Source: Acidimicrobiales bacterium
Lineage (GTDB): Bacteria; Actinomycetota; Acidimicrobiia; Acidimicrobiales; SZUA-35
Direction: 5' to 3'
DNA: 64,000 nucleotides
NCBI GenBank assembly: GCA_020629155.1
Contig: JAHDDW010000008.1
Span: forward strand, 83,530 to 147,529
In this document: one piece after another, positions 39,842 through 48,595 of the stretch
Position numbering within the stretch: position 1 is the first letter of the stretch
Layout: each line of letters opens with the position of its first letter
Made by a program: the position numbers and the translations under genes
Notes under the pieces: model-generated
Told to the model about the DNA's origin: nothing
The model's database searches: none
The model's input: the letters and a program-made list of their open reading frames with translations, nothing else

Positions 39842-41599
39842 ATGCCTAGAGGTCAAATTTTTTCTGCACTGTTTGTTGTGTTAGCAGCTTTCGGTGGTCT
39901 TATCTATACGGTTGCTAGTGGTAACGAGCCATTGTTAGGTCTCGATTTACAAGGTGGGGTTTCAGTTGTTCTCGAACCAATTGAAGAAGCAACCGATGAT
40001 CAGCTAAATGAAAGTGTCAATGTTGTTCGTGGGCGGGTTGACCAAGTCGGGGTTGCATCACCAGAAATTTCTCGTCAAGGTAACAATATTGTTGTAGAAC
40101 TACCAGGTCTTGTCAAAGATCAGCAAGAAACAATTGATAAGTTAGATCAGACAGCAGAACTGCGTTATCGCCCAGTCCTTGGGGTATTGCCCCAGTTGCT
40201 GGTAGACACTGCTTTACCTGTTCCAGGTGAAACACCCCCAGTCTCTGGTTCTGATACAACAGTAGATGGCACAGCAACAACCGAGAATGAAGAAGTAACA
40301 ACAACAGCTTCTGAGACCTCTGTTGAACAAGACGAACCTCAAATAACAGAAAATTCTCGCGAAGCTGCTGTTGTCCCTGTTGCGTTCCAAACAGAGACAA
40401 CAATCGAACCGCAAGACGTAGCTGAAAGCGTTACGCCTTCTGCAACAGCAACTGGTGAAGAAACATCGGAAACACCAGAAACAACACTGCTGGACCCATC
40501 GCTGATTGACCCATCAACGCAACCAGATTTGTCGGAACTTCTTGGTGGGCAAGCACCGCTCGATCCAAATTGTCCACAAGAAATCACAGCGCCAGAAAAA
40601 GATAGTGCTGAAGAGTACGTTGTGCTGCTCGACGAGGATGGCATGCCCACCTGTCTAGGGCCAACACTTTTGTTTGGCGACGCCTTAGAAACAGCTGGAG
40701 TAAGTTCAGCTATAAATACATCGCCCTTCAGCGGAGAGCTTGAAACTATCTGGTTTGTGAATCCAGAGTTTAAAGAAGGAGCAGAGGGTATCGATCTTTT
40801 TAACTCTGCTGCTGCTTTATGTTTTACTAGAGCCCCACAATGTCCGACAAGTCGTCTTGCGATGGTGCTTGATCATCGAATAATTTCTGCTCCTAATACC
40901 AATAGCGCAAGTTTCGCCCGCAATGCAATCCAAATTTCTGGCAATTTCACTGAAGAATCAGCAAGAGATTTAGCACAGTCGTTACGTTTCGGGGCGTTGC
41001 CAGTAGAGCTTGAAAAACAAGAAAGCCGTACTGTTTCTGCAACTGTCGGTAAAGATGTGCTTCGTGCTGGTTTGATTGCTGGTCTCGTTGGTTTAGGAAT
41101 CGTCGCGCTTTACTTGCTGTACTACTATCGATTTGCTGGTATTGTCGCTATTTCTGGGATCGTTCTTTCAGCGATGCTTCTATGGACGATTATCGCCTTT
41201 CTTGGCGAGCAGATAAACCTATCATTGACGCTCGCTGGTGTAGTGGGTTTGATTGTTTCGATAGGTGTATCAGCTGACTCAAACATTGTCTATTTCGAAA
41301 ATGTTAAAGACGCTTTCCGCACAGGTCGCAAAGTCGGCACATCTGTCGAACGTGCATATCAATCTTCGATCGGCACTATTTTAAAAGCTGACGTTGTAAG
41401 TCTGATAGCGGCAGTTCTACTTTATTATCTAACTGTTGGTGCCGTGAAAAACTTTGCTTTCTATCTGGGCTTAGCGACATTGCTTGACTTGTTTATCTCT
41501 TGGTTCTTTATGCGTCCAGCATTGCGTTCCTTGGCGAGCCTTCCACTTGTAAAAAAATCACCGAAATGGTTGGGAATGCCTAGAAGGAGCGAATCATGA
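39842..41599 (+). CDS. secD: Protein-export membrane protein SecD
   Basis: 585 residues. SecD with SecF uses the proton gradient to pull exported chains through SecYEG. The start has LLGLDLQGGVSVVLEP (motif D1), then VVRGRVDQVGVASPEISRQG-NNIVVELPG. The C-terminal part has six membrane helices in total, with VGLIVSIGVSADSNIVYFENVKD (D4). A disordered insert of about 100 residues, rich in Thr, Glu and Pro, lies in the extracytoplasmic P1 region around 120-230, as is usual in actinobacterial SecD but long here. The ATGA overlap couples it to secF. Confidence 0.96.
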   Translation: MPRGQIFSALFVVLAAFGGLIYTVASGNEPLLGLDLQGGVSVVLEPIEEATDDQLNESVNVVRGRVDQVGVASPEISRQGNNIVVELPGLVKDQQETIDKLDQTAELRYRPVLGVLPQLLVDTALPVPGETPPVSGSDTTVDGTATTENEEVTTTASETSVEQDEPQITENSREAAVVPVAFQTETTIEPQDVAESVTPSATATGEETSETPETTLLDPSLIDPSTQPDLSELLGGQAPLDPNCPQEITAPEKDSAEEYVVLLDEDGMPTCLGPTLLFGDALETAGVSSAINTSPFSGELETIWFVNPEFKEGAEGIDLFNSAAALCFTRAPQCPTSRLAMVLDHRIISAPNTNSASFARNAIQISGNFTEESARDLAQSLRFGALPVELEKQESRTVSATVGKDVLRAGLIAGLVGLGIVALYLLYYYRFAGIVAISGIVLSAMLLWTIIAFLGEQINLSLTLAGVVGLIVSIGVSADSNIVYFENVKDAFRTGRKVGTSVERAYQSSIGTILKADVVSLIAAVLLYYLTVGAVKNFAFYLGLATLLDLFISWFFMRPALRSLASLPLVKKSPKWLGMPRRSES

Positions 41600-42642
41600 A
41601 TGAATCTACCAGCCAAGTGGATCAGGGGATAAATTTCTTGCCTAAATGGCGTGTCTCGCTGCTAGTCTCTGGACTTTTGTTAGTTATTGCGCTGGCATTA
41701 TTGACATTTCGTTGGCTCAATCTAAGTGTTGACTTCGAAGGCGGTGGTGTTTGGGAAGCACCAACAAGCCAGGAGATAGCTGTCTCTGAAGCAAGAGATG
41801 CGTTGCCTGCTGAAGTAGCTGACGCGCAGGTGCAGGAAGTGTCAGATGCATCTGGCAAACAACTAGCAATTAAGGTTCAAGCCGGTAGCGATTCACTGGC
41901 ATATAGCGAACAGATTCGACAGTCGCTTGCTGAGCTTACTGGTGCATCGATTGACGACGTTAAAACTGAGGAAGTAGGTCCAACATGGGGCGAAAAAATT
42001 ACTTCGCAAGCAGTGCGTGCATTGCTGCTTTTCTTCGTTGCTGTGGCTGTCTATCTGTCGGTAACACTTGAATGGCGGATGGCTATTGGTGCGCTCGTAG
42101 CAGTAGTGCATGATTTAGTTTTAACTGCTGGAGTATATTCTTTAACTGGGCTTGAGGTGACACCAGCGACGGTTGTTGCACTGCTAACTATTCTTGGTTA
42201 TTCGTTATATGACACCGTGGTGGTGTATGACAAAGTGAAAGAAAATCAGGTTGACCAGTCATTACTTGGGCTAGATAATAGCGGGCTTATCAATCACTCG
42301 ATGAACCAAGTATTGATGCGATCCATAAACACAACGATTACAACAGTCATCCCTGTTCTCTCAATGTTGCTTGTCGGAACGTTCTTTATCCGAGCAGAGA
42401 GCTTGACAAGTTTCGCTTTAGCATTATTTATCGGCCTTCTTCTCGGTACGTACTCGTCAATATTTGTAGCAGCTCCAGTATTGATGTGGCTTCGTAGCAA
42501 AGCGCCAGATGTTCAGCGTGAAGAAATGTTAGAAGAGAAACGCAAGAAAGCAAAGCAGTCTGCGAAAAAGGCAAAAGTGTCTTCTTCGCAGAACGTTGAG
42601 AGCGAAATTGCGCCTCGGGCTCGCAAGAAAAAACGAAAATAG
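41596..42642 (+). CDS. secF: Protein-export membrane protein SecF
   Basis: 348 residues with six membrane helices. SecF signatures are visible: LSVDFEGGGVWEAPT after helix 1, VVAVVHDLVLTAGVYSLTGLEVTPATVVALLTILGYSLYDTVVVYDKVKE-like region, and SINTTITTVIPVLSMLLVG. The C-terminus is a basic cytoplasmic tail rich in Lys. It overlaps secD by four bases. A perfect 20-base palindrome follows seven bases after its stop and probably ends the operon. Confidence 0.96.
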   Translation: MNESTSQVDQGINFLPKWRVSLLVSGLLLVIALALLTFRWLNLSVDFEGGGVWEAPTSQEIAVSEARDALPAEVADAQVQEVSDASGKQLAIKVQAGSDSLAYSEQIRQSLAELTGASIDDVKTEEVGPTWGEKITSQAVRALLLFFVAVAVYLSVTLEWRMAIGALVAVVHDLVLTAGVYSLTGLEVTPATVVALLTILGYSLYDTVVVYDKVKENQVDQSLLGLDNSGLINHSMNQVLMRSINTTITTVIPVLSMLLVGTFFIRAESLTSFALALFIGLLLGTYSSIFVAAPVLMWLRSKAPDVQREEMLEEKRKKAKQSAKKAKVSSSQNVESEIAPRARKKKRK

Positions 42643-42648
42643 TTTTTC

Positions 42649-42668
42649 AATGCGCTTGCAAGCGCATT
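42649..42668. terminator. Perfect palindrome after secF
   Basis: AATGCGCTTGCAAGCGCATT is a perfect 20-base palindrome starting six bases after the secF stop, preceded by TTTTTC. It can fold into a hairpin on either strand and is probably a terminator, or an operator for relA. No T-run follows on the plus strand beyond TTT. Confidence 0.5.
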
Positions 42669-42763
42669 TCAGGTTAGAAGTAATGGTCTTCGATAAGACA
42701 CATGTCTCTACCGAACTCAGCGAGGTCTGTGACTTTACTGACTATAAGAGATACCCTTGAGAG

Positions 42764-42780
42764 TGTAAGAGATTCTTACA
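42764..42780. promoter_or_regulatory. Palindrome just upstream of relA
   Basis: TGTAAGAGATTCTTACA has perfect 7-base arms around a three-base centre, ending 24 bases before the relA start. It could be an operator for a dimeric regulator or a small 5' hairpin. Confidence 0.45.
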
Positions 42781-42804
42781 GAGGCAGCATGGAGAGGCTT
42801 TCAA

Positions 42805-45111
42805 GTGGTAACGGTTGAACGGGCACTGCCTTGGCGGCGGCGAAAAAAAAATACGCCGATGCTGCTTGAACCATTGCTTGTCAAGCTGCCAGAAGCAAAA
42901 CGGGCTGAGCAGAAGAAAGTTATTCGGCGGGCGTATGAACTAGCAGCTGAAGCACATGCCGAGCAGCGCCGCAAATCTGGCGAACCCTATATTATCCATC
43001 CCTATAGTGTCGCGAAGATTGTCGCTGATCTTGGCTTAGATTATGTCAGCATCGCAGCAGCGTTACTGCACGACGCTGTCGAAGACACAACGCTTGAAGT
43101 TGCAGATATCGAACATGGTTTTGGTCCAGAGGTTGCTGCGATCGTTGACGGTGTTACTAAACTCGAAAAACTTCATTTCACCTCAAAAGAAGATCAACAA
43201 TCAGCATCGTTTAGAAAAATGCTTGTGGCAATGGCAAAAGACTTACGAGTCTTGATTGTTAAACTAAGCGACAGACTCCACAACATGCGGACGCTTGCTG
43301 CATTGCCTGCCCATAAACAGATCAGGATAGCGAAAGAGACGCTTGAAATTTATGCTCCTTTGGCTCATCGTTTGGGTATGCAGTATGTGAAACAACAGCT
43401 AGAAGATCTTTGTTTCGCAGCTATTCATCCGAATCGTTTCGCTGAGATCGAAGACATGGTTGCCCAAAAAGCACCCGAGCGTGAATTCTATTTGACACAG
43501 GTGTTAGAAATTATTACACAACGCTTAGAAGAGTTAGATATTACTGCCGAGGTGAAAGGCCGCGAGAAGCATCTTTATTCTATTTATTCAAAGATGCAGA
43601 CCAAAGAAAAAGAGTTTAATGAGATACATGACCTTGTAGGAATCCGCATTATCGTCGATAACGTCCGCGATTGCTATTCTTCGTTGGGTTCGGTGCATTC
43701 AACGTGGAAACCTGTGCAAGGTAGGTTTAAAGATTACATCGCAATGCCAAAGTTCAACTTGTATCAATCGTTGCATACAACAGTTGTAGGGCCGCAAGGA
43801 AGACCAGTTGAATTTCAAGTGAGAACCCATGAGATGCATCAACGTGCTGAATCTGGTGCAGCGGCGCATTTCCTCTATAAGCAAAAAGGTTCGACGCAAG
43901 AGTCGGTTGACCTGCCTTGGTTAGAACGCATTATCGACTGGGAGAAAGAAACTTCAGACCCGGAAGAGTTTATGGAAAACCTCAAGGTTGACCTTGAACA
44001 AGAAGAAGTTTTTGTGTTCACCCCGAAGGGCAAAGTTGTGACATTGCCTGCTAACTCAACGCCTATTGATTTTGCGTATGCGATTCACACTGATGTTGGC
44101 CATCGCTGTGTAGGAGCTAAAGTAAACGGCAAGCTTGTCCCGTTGTCGCAAGCGTTGCAGTCAGGCGAAACAGTCGAGATATTTTCGTCAAAGGTATCTT
44201 CTGCAGGTCCTTCGCGTGACTGGCTCAATGTTGTTTCTTCTCACCGGGCGTCATCAAAAATAAAGCAATGGTTCTCTCGTGAACGTCGTGAAGATGCTAT
44301 TTCTTCTGGTGAAATGCAGGTGAAAAGAGCGCTGAAACGCGAAGGAAAATCTCTCGCGGATCTTGTTTCAAGTGAAGATAGGAAATTACTTAAACGCCGC
44401 AACAAAAATTTGAAGACGGCAGGGACACAATCTGGGCAAGTTCTGCAAGGTTTCTTGGCGCAAGAAGTTGCAGATGAGCTTGATTATGCTGACGCTGATG
44501 CGTTGTATGCCGCAATTGGTGAAAATCATATTTCAGCCCAGTCGGTGGTCGCACGGATTCTGAAGAAAGAAAATGCTGACTCGGCAGGGCAGAAATATGA
44601 AGCCCCAACACAGGCAGCGAAGAAATTTTCGGTTCGACAAGACGCAAAAAGCACCTCGGGTGTTCGTGTCGAAGGTCTCGATGAAGTAATGGTTAAACTT
44701 TCTAGGTGCTGCAACCCTGTGCCTGTTGACGAGATTATGGGCTTTGTTACCCGAGGCCGTGGTGTTTCTATACATCGAACCGACTGCGCGAATGCCGAGT
44801 CACTTGTTGAAGCGCAAGCAGACCGATTGATTGATGTTGAATGGGATATTGAGTCAGAATCTGAAGGCTATATCGCTTCGCTTGCTATCAAAGCCTATGA
44901 TCGCACGCATCTTCTCCTTGATTTAACGAACAAGTTCTCTGAGCTGCACATCAATATTTTGGCGTCGTCTTCTGCTACGTCGCCCGACCGTATTGCACGC
45001 TTTACCTATGAGTTCGAAATTGCTGATCTTACTCACCTTGATTCGGTGATGCGTAGTTTAAGAGAAGTCCAGGGCGTCTATGACGTCCAACGTTCTGTTC
45101 CAGGCGGATAG
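42805..45111 (+). CDS. relA: Bifunctional (p)ppGpp synthetase/hydrolase RelA/SpoT
   Basis: 768 residues. Domains in order: HD hydrolase (about 50-200; HPYSVAKIVADLGL, LLHDAVEDTTLE and LSDRLHNMRTL, metal ligands intact), synthetase (about 240-360; HLYSIYSKMQ, DYIAMPKFNLYQSLHTTV, EFQVRTHEMHQRAESGAAAHF), TGS (about 400-465; VFVFTPKGKVVTLPANSTPIDFAY), helical region, zinc-finger-like segment with LSRCCNPVP, and ACT (about 690-768). Both active sites look functional, so it should make and degrade the stringent-response alarmone. GGAGAGG lies eight bases before the GTG start. Actinobacteria have this single long enzyme near secDF. Confidence 0.97.
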   Translation: MVTVERALPWRRRKKNTPMLLEPLLVKLPEAKRAEQKKVIRRAYELAAEAHAEQRRKSGEPYIIHPYSVAKIVADLGLDYVSIAAALLHDAVEDTTLEVADIEHGFGPEVAAIVDGVTKLEKLHFTSKEDQQSASFRKMLVAMAKDLRVLIVKLSDRLHNMRTLAALPAHKQIRIAKETLEIYAPLAHRLGMQYVKQQLEDLCFAAIHPNRFAEIEDMVAQKAPEREFYLTQVLEIITQRLEELDITAEVKGREKHLYSIYSKMQTKEKEFNEIHDLVGIRIIVDNVRDCYSSLGSVHSTWKPVQGRFKDYIAMPKFNLYQSLHTTVVGPQGRPVEFQVRTHEMHQRAESGAAAHFLYKQKGSTQESVDLPWLERIIDWEKETSDPEEFMENLKVDLEQEEVFVFTPKGKVVTLPANSTPIDFAYAIHTDVGHRCVGAKVNGKLVPLSQALQSGETVEIFSSKVSSAGPSRDWLNVVSSHRASSKIKQWFSRERREDAISSGEMQVKRALKREGKSLADLVSSEDRKLLKRRNKNLKTAGTQSGQVLQGFLAQEVADELDYADADALYAAIGENHISAQSVVARILKKENADSAGQKYEAPTQAAKKFSVRQDAKSTSGVRVEGLDEVMVKLSRCCNPVPVDEIMGFVTRGRGVSIHRTDCANAESLVEAQADRLIDVEWDIESESEGYIASLAIKAYDRTHLLLDLTNKFSELHINILASSSATSPDRIARFTYEFEIADLTHLDSVMRSLREVQGVYDVQRSVPGG

Positions 45112-45173
45112 TTTAGCGTTTGATCCTCTTTAGGCTATCTCTGTTTATTAGTTCTGTATCGAATTGTTTTACT

Positions 45174-45281
45174 AGAGAACCGCTAAAAGCTACGTGGTAA
45201 CGCCCCGAGCGGAGCGGAAATACCGAGGGCATCTATAATAAGGAAATACCGAGGGCATCTATAATAAACAGAGATGCCCTT
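45174..45281 (+). repeat. Structured interspersed repeat, copy C, with 26-base tandem duplication
   Basis: Begins AGAGAACCGCTAAAAGCT, has the GC-rich core at about 45199-45220, and then a 26-base unit (GGAAATACCGAGGGCATCTA plus TAATAA) twice in tandem at 45216-45241 and 45242-45267. Without the duplication it aligns to copy B over its full length. Lies between relA and aspS; the rest of this 252-base gap has no gene. Confidence 0.85.
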
Positions 45282-45283
45282 TA
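45252..45283 (+). terminator. Terminator-like hairpin between relA and aspS
   Basis: AGGGCATCT (45252-45260) pairs perfectly with AGATGCCCT (45272-45280) over an 11-base loop, followed by TTAATT. It is the 3' end of repeat copy C and probably ends relA transcription. Confidence 0.65.
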
Positions 45284-45363
45284 ATTAGCAGCAACGTGCA
45301 TGCCTAACAGATAAGATAATGAGGTGCGCATTGAGGCGCGAAATCAAGTCGAGGTAGTTAGTT

Positions 45364-47094
45364 ATGTTACGTTCCCATCTTTGCGGCGAGTTACGCCAGT
45401 CTCATATCGGTGAAACCGTTACCGTTGCGGGTTGGGTGAAAAAACGTCGTGAACATGGTGAGCATCTTGCCTTTGTCGATTTGCGTGATCATAGTGGTGT
45501 TATTCAGTGCGTTGTCGACAATAGTGTTGATGTTCGAAGCGAATATGTCATTGCGGTGACTGGGAAAGTGTCACAACGTCCTGAGGGAACCACAAATGAT
45601 TCGCTAGCTACTGGCCAAATCGAAATTAAAGATGCGACAGTAAAAATATTTTCTGCTGCCGAACCGCCGCCGTTCCCACTTGATGAACGTGCTAACGAAG
45701 TTGACGAGATGGTTCGTTTGAAGCATCGTTATCTTGATCTTCGTCGTGAGCGAATGCAGAAAAACTTGCGTGTCCGTTCAAAAATAAACGCTGCCATTAG
45801 AAACTCAATGGTTGAGCAGGATTTTGTCGAAGTCGAAACGCCGATGCTTATGCCGACAACTCCTGAAGGGGCTAGAGAGTTTATTGTTCCCTCTAGGCAG
45901 AAGCCTGGCTCGTTCTATGCGCTGCCACAGTCGCCGCAGCTCTATAAGCAGCTGCTTATGCTCGGTGGATTAGATCGCTATTTTCAGCTTGCTCGCTGTC
46001 TACGTGATGAAGACTTGCGAGCCGATCGCCAATATGAATTTATTCAGCTCGACTTAGAAATGAGCTTTGTCGAAGTTGATGATGTGTTAGACGCGGCAGA
46101 AAAAACGGTGTTAGATGCTGCTGAAGCTGTGACAGGTGTACGTCCAGATGAGGTGCCTCGCATTACCTGGCATGAGGCGATGGAACGTTTCGGGACAGAC
46201 AAGCCAGACCTGCGTTTTGAGATGGAACTGGTTGAGCTTACTGATGTTTTTGCTAGCACCGAATTTAAGGCGTTTAGTTCTGCTGGTTCGATCAAAGGTA
46301 TAAAAGCTGACGGCGCAGCATCGCAATGGGGTCGCAACAAACTTGACGGTTTAACAAACGAAGCAAAGTCAATGGGTGCGAAAGGTCTTGTCTGGATCAA
46401 AGTCGCAGCCGACGGGGTTCTTGAATCGCCCGTCGCTAAGTTTATGTCTGAAGGCGAGCAAGCTGACCTGCTTAAGCGTTTTGAAGCTGTCGAAGGCGAT
46501 CTGCTGCTCATTGTTGCCGACGAGTGGCACACAACTTGTGAGGTGCTTGGTGGAGTGCGTAACCGTCTTGGCCGTCCTCCCGTCAGTGAAGGTCCATATA
46601 AATACCTGTGGGTTGTCGACTTTCCGCTGTTTGTTGGCACTGACGAGCAAGGCAATCCTAAGCCTGGCCACCATGCGTTTTGTCATCCTCATCCTGAAGA
46701 TCTTGAAAAGCTTGAATCTGATCCGCTTTCAGTGCGTGCATGGGCGTATGACCTTGTGTTAAACGGCTGGGAGTTAGGCTCTGGCAGCATCCGAATTCAT
46801 GATCCTGCGTTGCAAAAACGAGTGTTTACGCTGCTTGGCATCAGCGATGAAGAGGCGGAAGAACGGTTTGGCTTTTTCTTGAATCCGTTTAAGTTCGGCG
46901 CGCCACCACATGGCGGTTTTGCTTACGGTATTGACCGTTTAGCAGCTATTTTAGCTGGCGAAGATAACATTCGTGAAGTTATAGCCTTTCCAAAACCACA
47001 GTCTGGGATTGACCCTATGACTGCGGCTCCAACTGTTATTGATGATGAGACACTCGAAGAGCTGGGCTTAAAGGTTTTGCCGCAACTTGACTAA
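45364..47094 (+). CDS. aspS: Aspartyl-tRNA synthetase
   Basis: 576 residues. N-terminal OB-fold anticodon-binding domain (about 15-105; VTVAGWVKKRREHGEHLAFVDLRD), class II catalytic core with the bacterial GAD insertion (about 290-410), and motif 3 near the end (FGFFLNPFKFGAPPHGGFAYGIDRLA). Motif 2 reads LARCLRDEDLRADRQYEFIQLDLEMSF-type, i.e. the FRDED loop is LRDED here. It should charge tRNA-Asp; whether it also charges tRNA-Asn cannot be told, since no gatCAB genes are in the window. Usual length is 580-600. It follows relA without the hisS gene that often lies between. Confidence 0.97.
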   Translation: MLRSHLCGELRQSHIGETVTVAGWVKKRREHGEHLAFVDLRDHSGVIQCVVDNSVDVRSEYVIAVTGKVSQRPEGTTNDSLATGQIEIKDATVKIFSAAEPPPFPLDERANEVDEMVRLKHRYLDLRRERMQKNLRVRSKINAAIRNSMVEQDFVEVETPMLMPTTPEGAREFIVPSRQKPGSFYALPQSPQLYKQLLMLGGLDRYFQLARCLRDEDLRADRQYEFIQLDLEMSFVEVDDVLDAAEKTVLDAAEAVTGVRPDEVPRITWHEAMERFGTDKPDLRFEMELVELTDVFASTEFKAFSSAGSIKGIKADGAASQWGRNKLDGLTNEAKSMGAKGLVWIKVAADGVLESPVAKFMSEGEQADLLKRFEAVEGDLLLIVADEWHTTCEVLGGVRNRLGRPPVSEGPYKYLWVVDFPLFVGTDEQGNPKPGHHAFCHPHPEDLEKLESDPLSVRAWAYDLVLNGWELGSGSIRIHDPALQKRVFTLLGISDEEAEERFGFFLNPFKFGAPPHGGFAYGIDRLAAILAGEDNIREVIAFPKPQSGIDPMTAAPTVIDDETLEELGLKVLPQLD

Positions 47095-47230
47095 GCGATG
47101 CTAAGTAGCTCGTTCGTAAAATCGAACCTGAACGCTTTAGCTAGCGGTATGTCGTTTGCGTGGCGGTTTTGAGGACGATGTCCAAACTTCTAAGAACCGT
47201 CAGAATGCGGCGATTAAGTAGACGGCACTA

Positions 47231-47884
47231 CTAGGCAAGAGATGAATCAGTTACCTCTTCAAGAGTCACATCAATTGTGACAGCATTTTTGCGTTGCTCG
47301 ATATGGAGAGTAAGCAATGTTTCGTCTCGTGTCGCTGATGCTGTTTCATGGGTGTCAGACTGGATGTCATACCCTAAGTGCTGTAATTCGTCGGCGAAAG
47401 CGGTTCCTACTTCTAAAGCGTCACTGTTTTTTGCGGTGTATGTCCAGAAAGAGTCTGATTCCTTAGCGCATTTCAAAGTTGGATCTGGTGAAAAACCTTC
47501 TAAAGCTTGTGTGAGAGATGGTGCCTCTTCGTGATGCGTCTCAACTTCTTGTTTTTCTTGAGGTTCAGATGTATCTGAACGGTCAGTTTTAGCCTCAGTA
47601 ACTATTTCTGTGGGTTCAGCGTGTTTGGTCGTCTTCTTCGGAGCAGTATCTGGTTTGTCTTCAGAGCTAGCAGAGTCAGTGACACCAGTTGTATTTCTCT
47701 GATTTCGTGAGCTGTCAGAAACTTTAGAATGGTTTTTCTTCTGTTCTGTTCGTTGTAAATATTTTTTACCCGGAAAAAAAATTATTTTGAGCAGCACAAA
47801 AGAGAGGATCAACCAAGCAACAGCAAGAAAAAGTAGAATGGTTCCGCCTCCATTTGTTAGCGAAACAAGCATGTTTAGGCTCAT
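47231..47884 (-). CDS. Single-pass membrane protein, unknown function
   Basis: About 217 residues. One N-terminal membrane helix (ILLFLAVAWLILSFVLLKIIFF) is followed by a basic stop-transfer stretch, a 90-residue disordered Ser/Thr/Glu/Lys linker, and a C-terminal domain of about 80 residues (DPTLKCAKESDSFWTYTAKNS, then LTLHIEQRKNAVTIDVTLEEV) with alternating strand pattern. No family recognised. ATG 47884 has GGAG six bases upstream; an in-frame ATG at 47896 would add four residues. Divergent from the DUF948 gene with 300 bases between start codons (47885-48184), where I see no gene, only AT-rich promoter-like sequence. Confidence 0.55.
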   Translation of the reverse strand: MSLNMLVSLTNGGGTILLFLAVAWLILSFVLLKIIFFPGKKYLQRTEQKKNHSKVSDSSRNQRNTTGVTDSASSEDKPDTAPKKTTKHAEPTEIVTEAKTDRSDTSEPQEKQEVETHHEEAPSLTQALEGFSPDPTLKCAKESDSFWTYTAKNSDALEVGTAFADELQHLGYDIQSDTHETASATRDETLLTLHIEQRKNAVTIDVTLEEVTDSSLA

Positions 47885-48184
47885 CAAATTCTCCATAGTG
47901 ATGTATCTATACGTAAGGTTCGGTTTTTCTTGCTGATTGTTTAGCCAAAAAGAGCGTACAGCATCTCACTAATTGTAGTTCCTTTCAGGTCTATCGGTCT
48001 ACTTGCTGCCAATAGGGTAGGCTTTCACCTAGCATTGTTGAAGTAGCCCGACAAGAATCTCAAATAGAGATCTTGGATTAAATGATAGCGTCAACATAGC
48101 GCCTGTGGTTATCGCTACAATAGTTGCTAGGTTTCTAGAGAAGAATTGCGATATCTAAAATTATTGTATGACAGCTGAGGTGCT

Positions 48185-48595
48185 ATGACACTGACATTAC
48201 TAGATTTAGCGGCGCTGCTTGGTGCGATAGCAGCTATAGTGATAGCTGTTTTCCTTATAGTTGCGATGAGTAACTTGAACCGAACATTGACAAAGTTAGA
48301 AGTAACTGCGACGCAGCTGAGCGATGAAGGTTTGGCTGCATTTAAAGAGTTACGCCAGCTTGTAGCTGATGCAGACGCCGAATTAGACAAAGTTGATTTA
48401 GTGCTTGATCGCGCAGATCAAGCGACAACAGCAATAAGCGAAACATCTCGTCTAACACACCAGGCAGTGCAAGACCCGTTTATGAAATCGCTTGCGGTTG
48501 CATCTGGCAGTTCAAAAGTTGCTCGCATGTGGCTTAAAGGTCGCAATCGACGTAAAACAAAGAAAGCTGCTGCTGGAGTCATTGACCTGCCATGA
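48185..48595 (+). CDS. DUF948-like membrane protein
   Basis: 136 residues. One membrane helix (LGAIAAIVIAVFLIVAMSNL) then an apolipoprotein-like amphipathic region (LTKLEVTATQLSDEGLAAFKEL, DADAELDKVDLVLDRAD, TTAISETSRL), the DUF948 pattern of heptad-like repeats. The C-terminus is basic. In many actinobacteria a DUF948 gene lies between aspS and alaS, as here after aspS. GAGG precedes the ATG. It overlaps the next gene by four bases. Function unknown. Confidence 0.8.
   Translation: MTLTLLDLAALLGAIAAIVIAVFLIVAMSNLNRTLTKLEVTATQLSDEGLAAFKELRQLVADADAELDKVDLVLDRADQATTAISETSRLTHQAVQDPFMKSLAVASGSSKVARMWLKGRNRRKTKKAAAGVIDLP

Noticed and set aside
46044..46655. 203-codon minus-strand frame inside aspS
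   Set aside because: Covers the conserved GAD and catalytic regions of aspS; no start signal and shadow-like composition.
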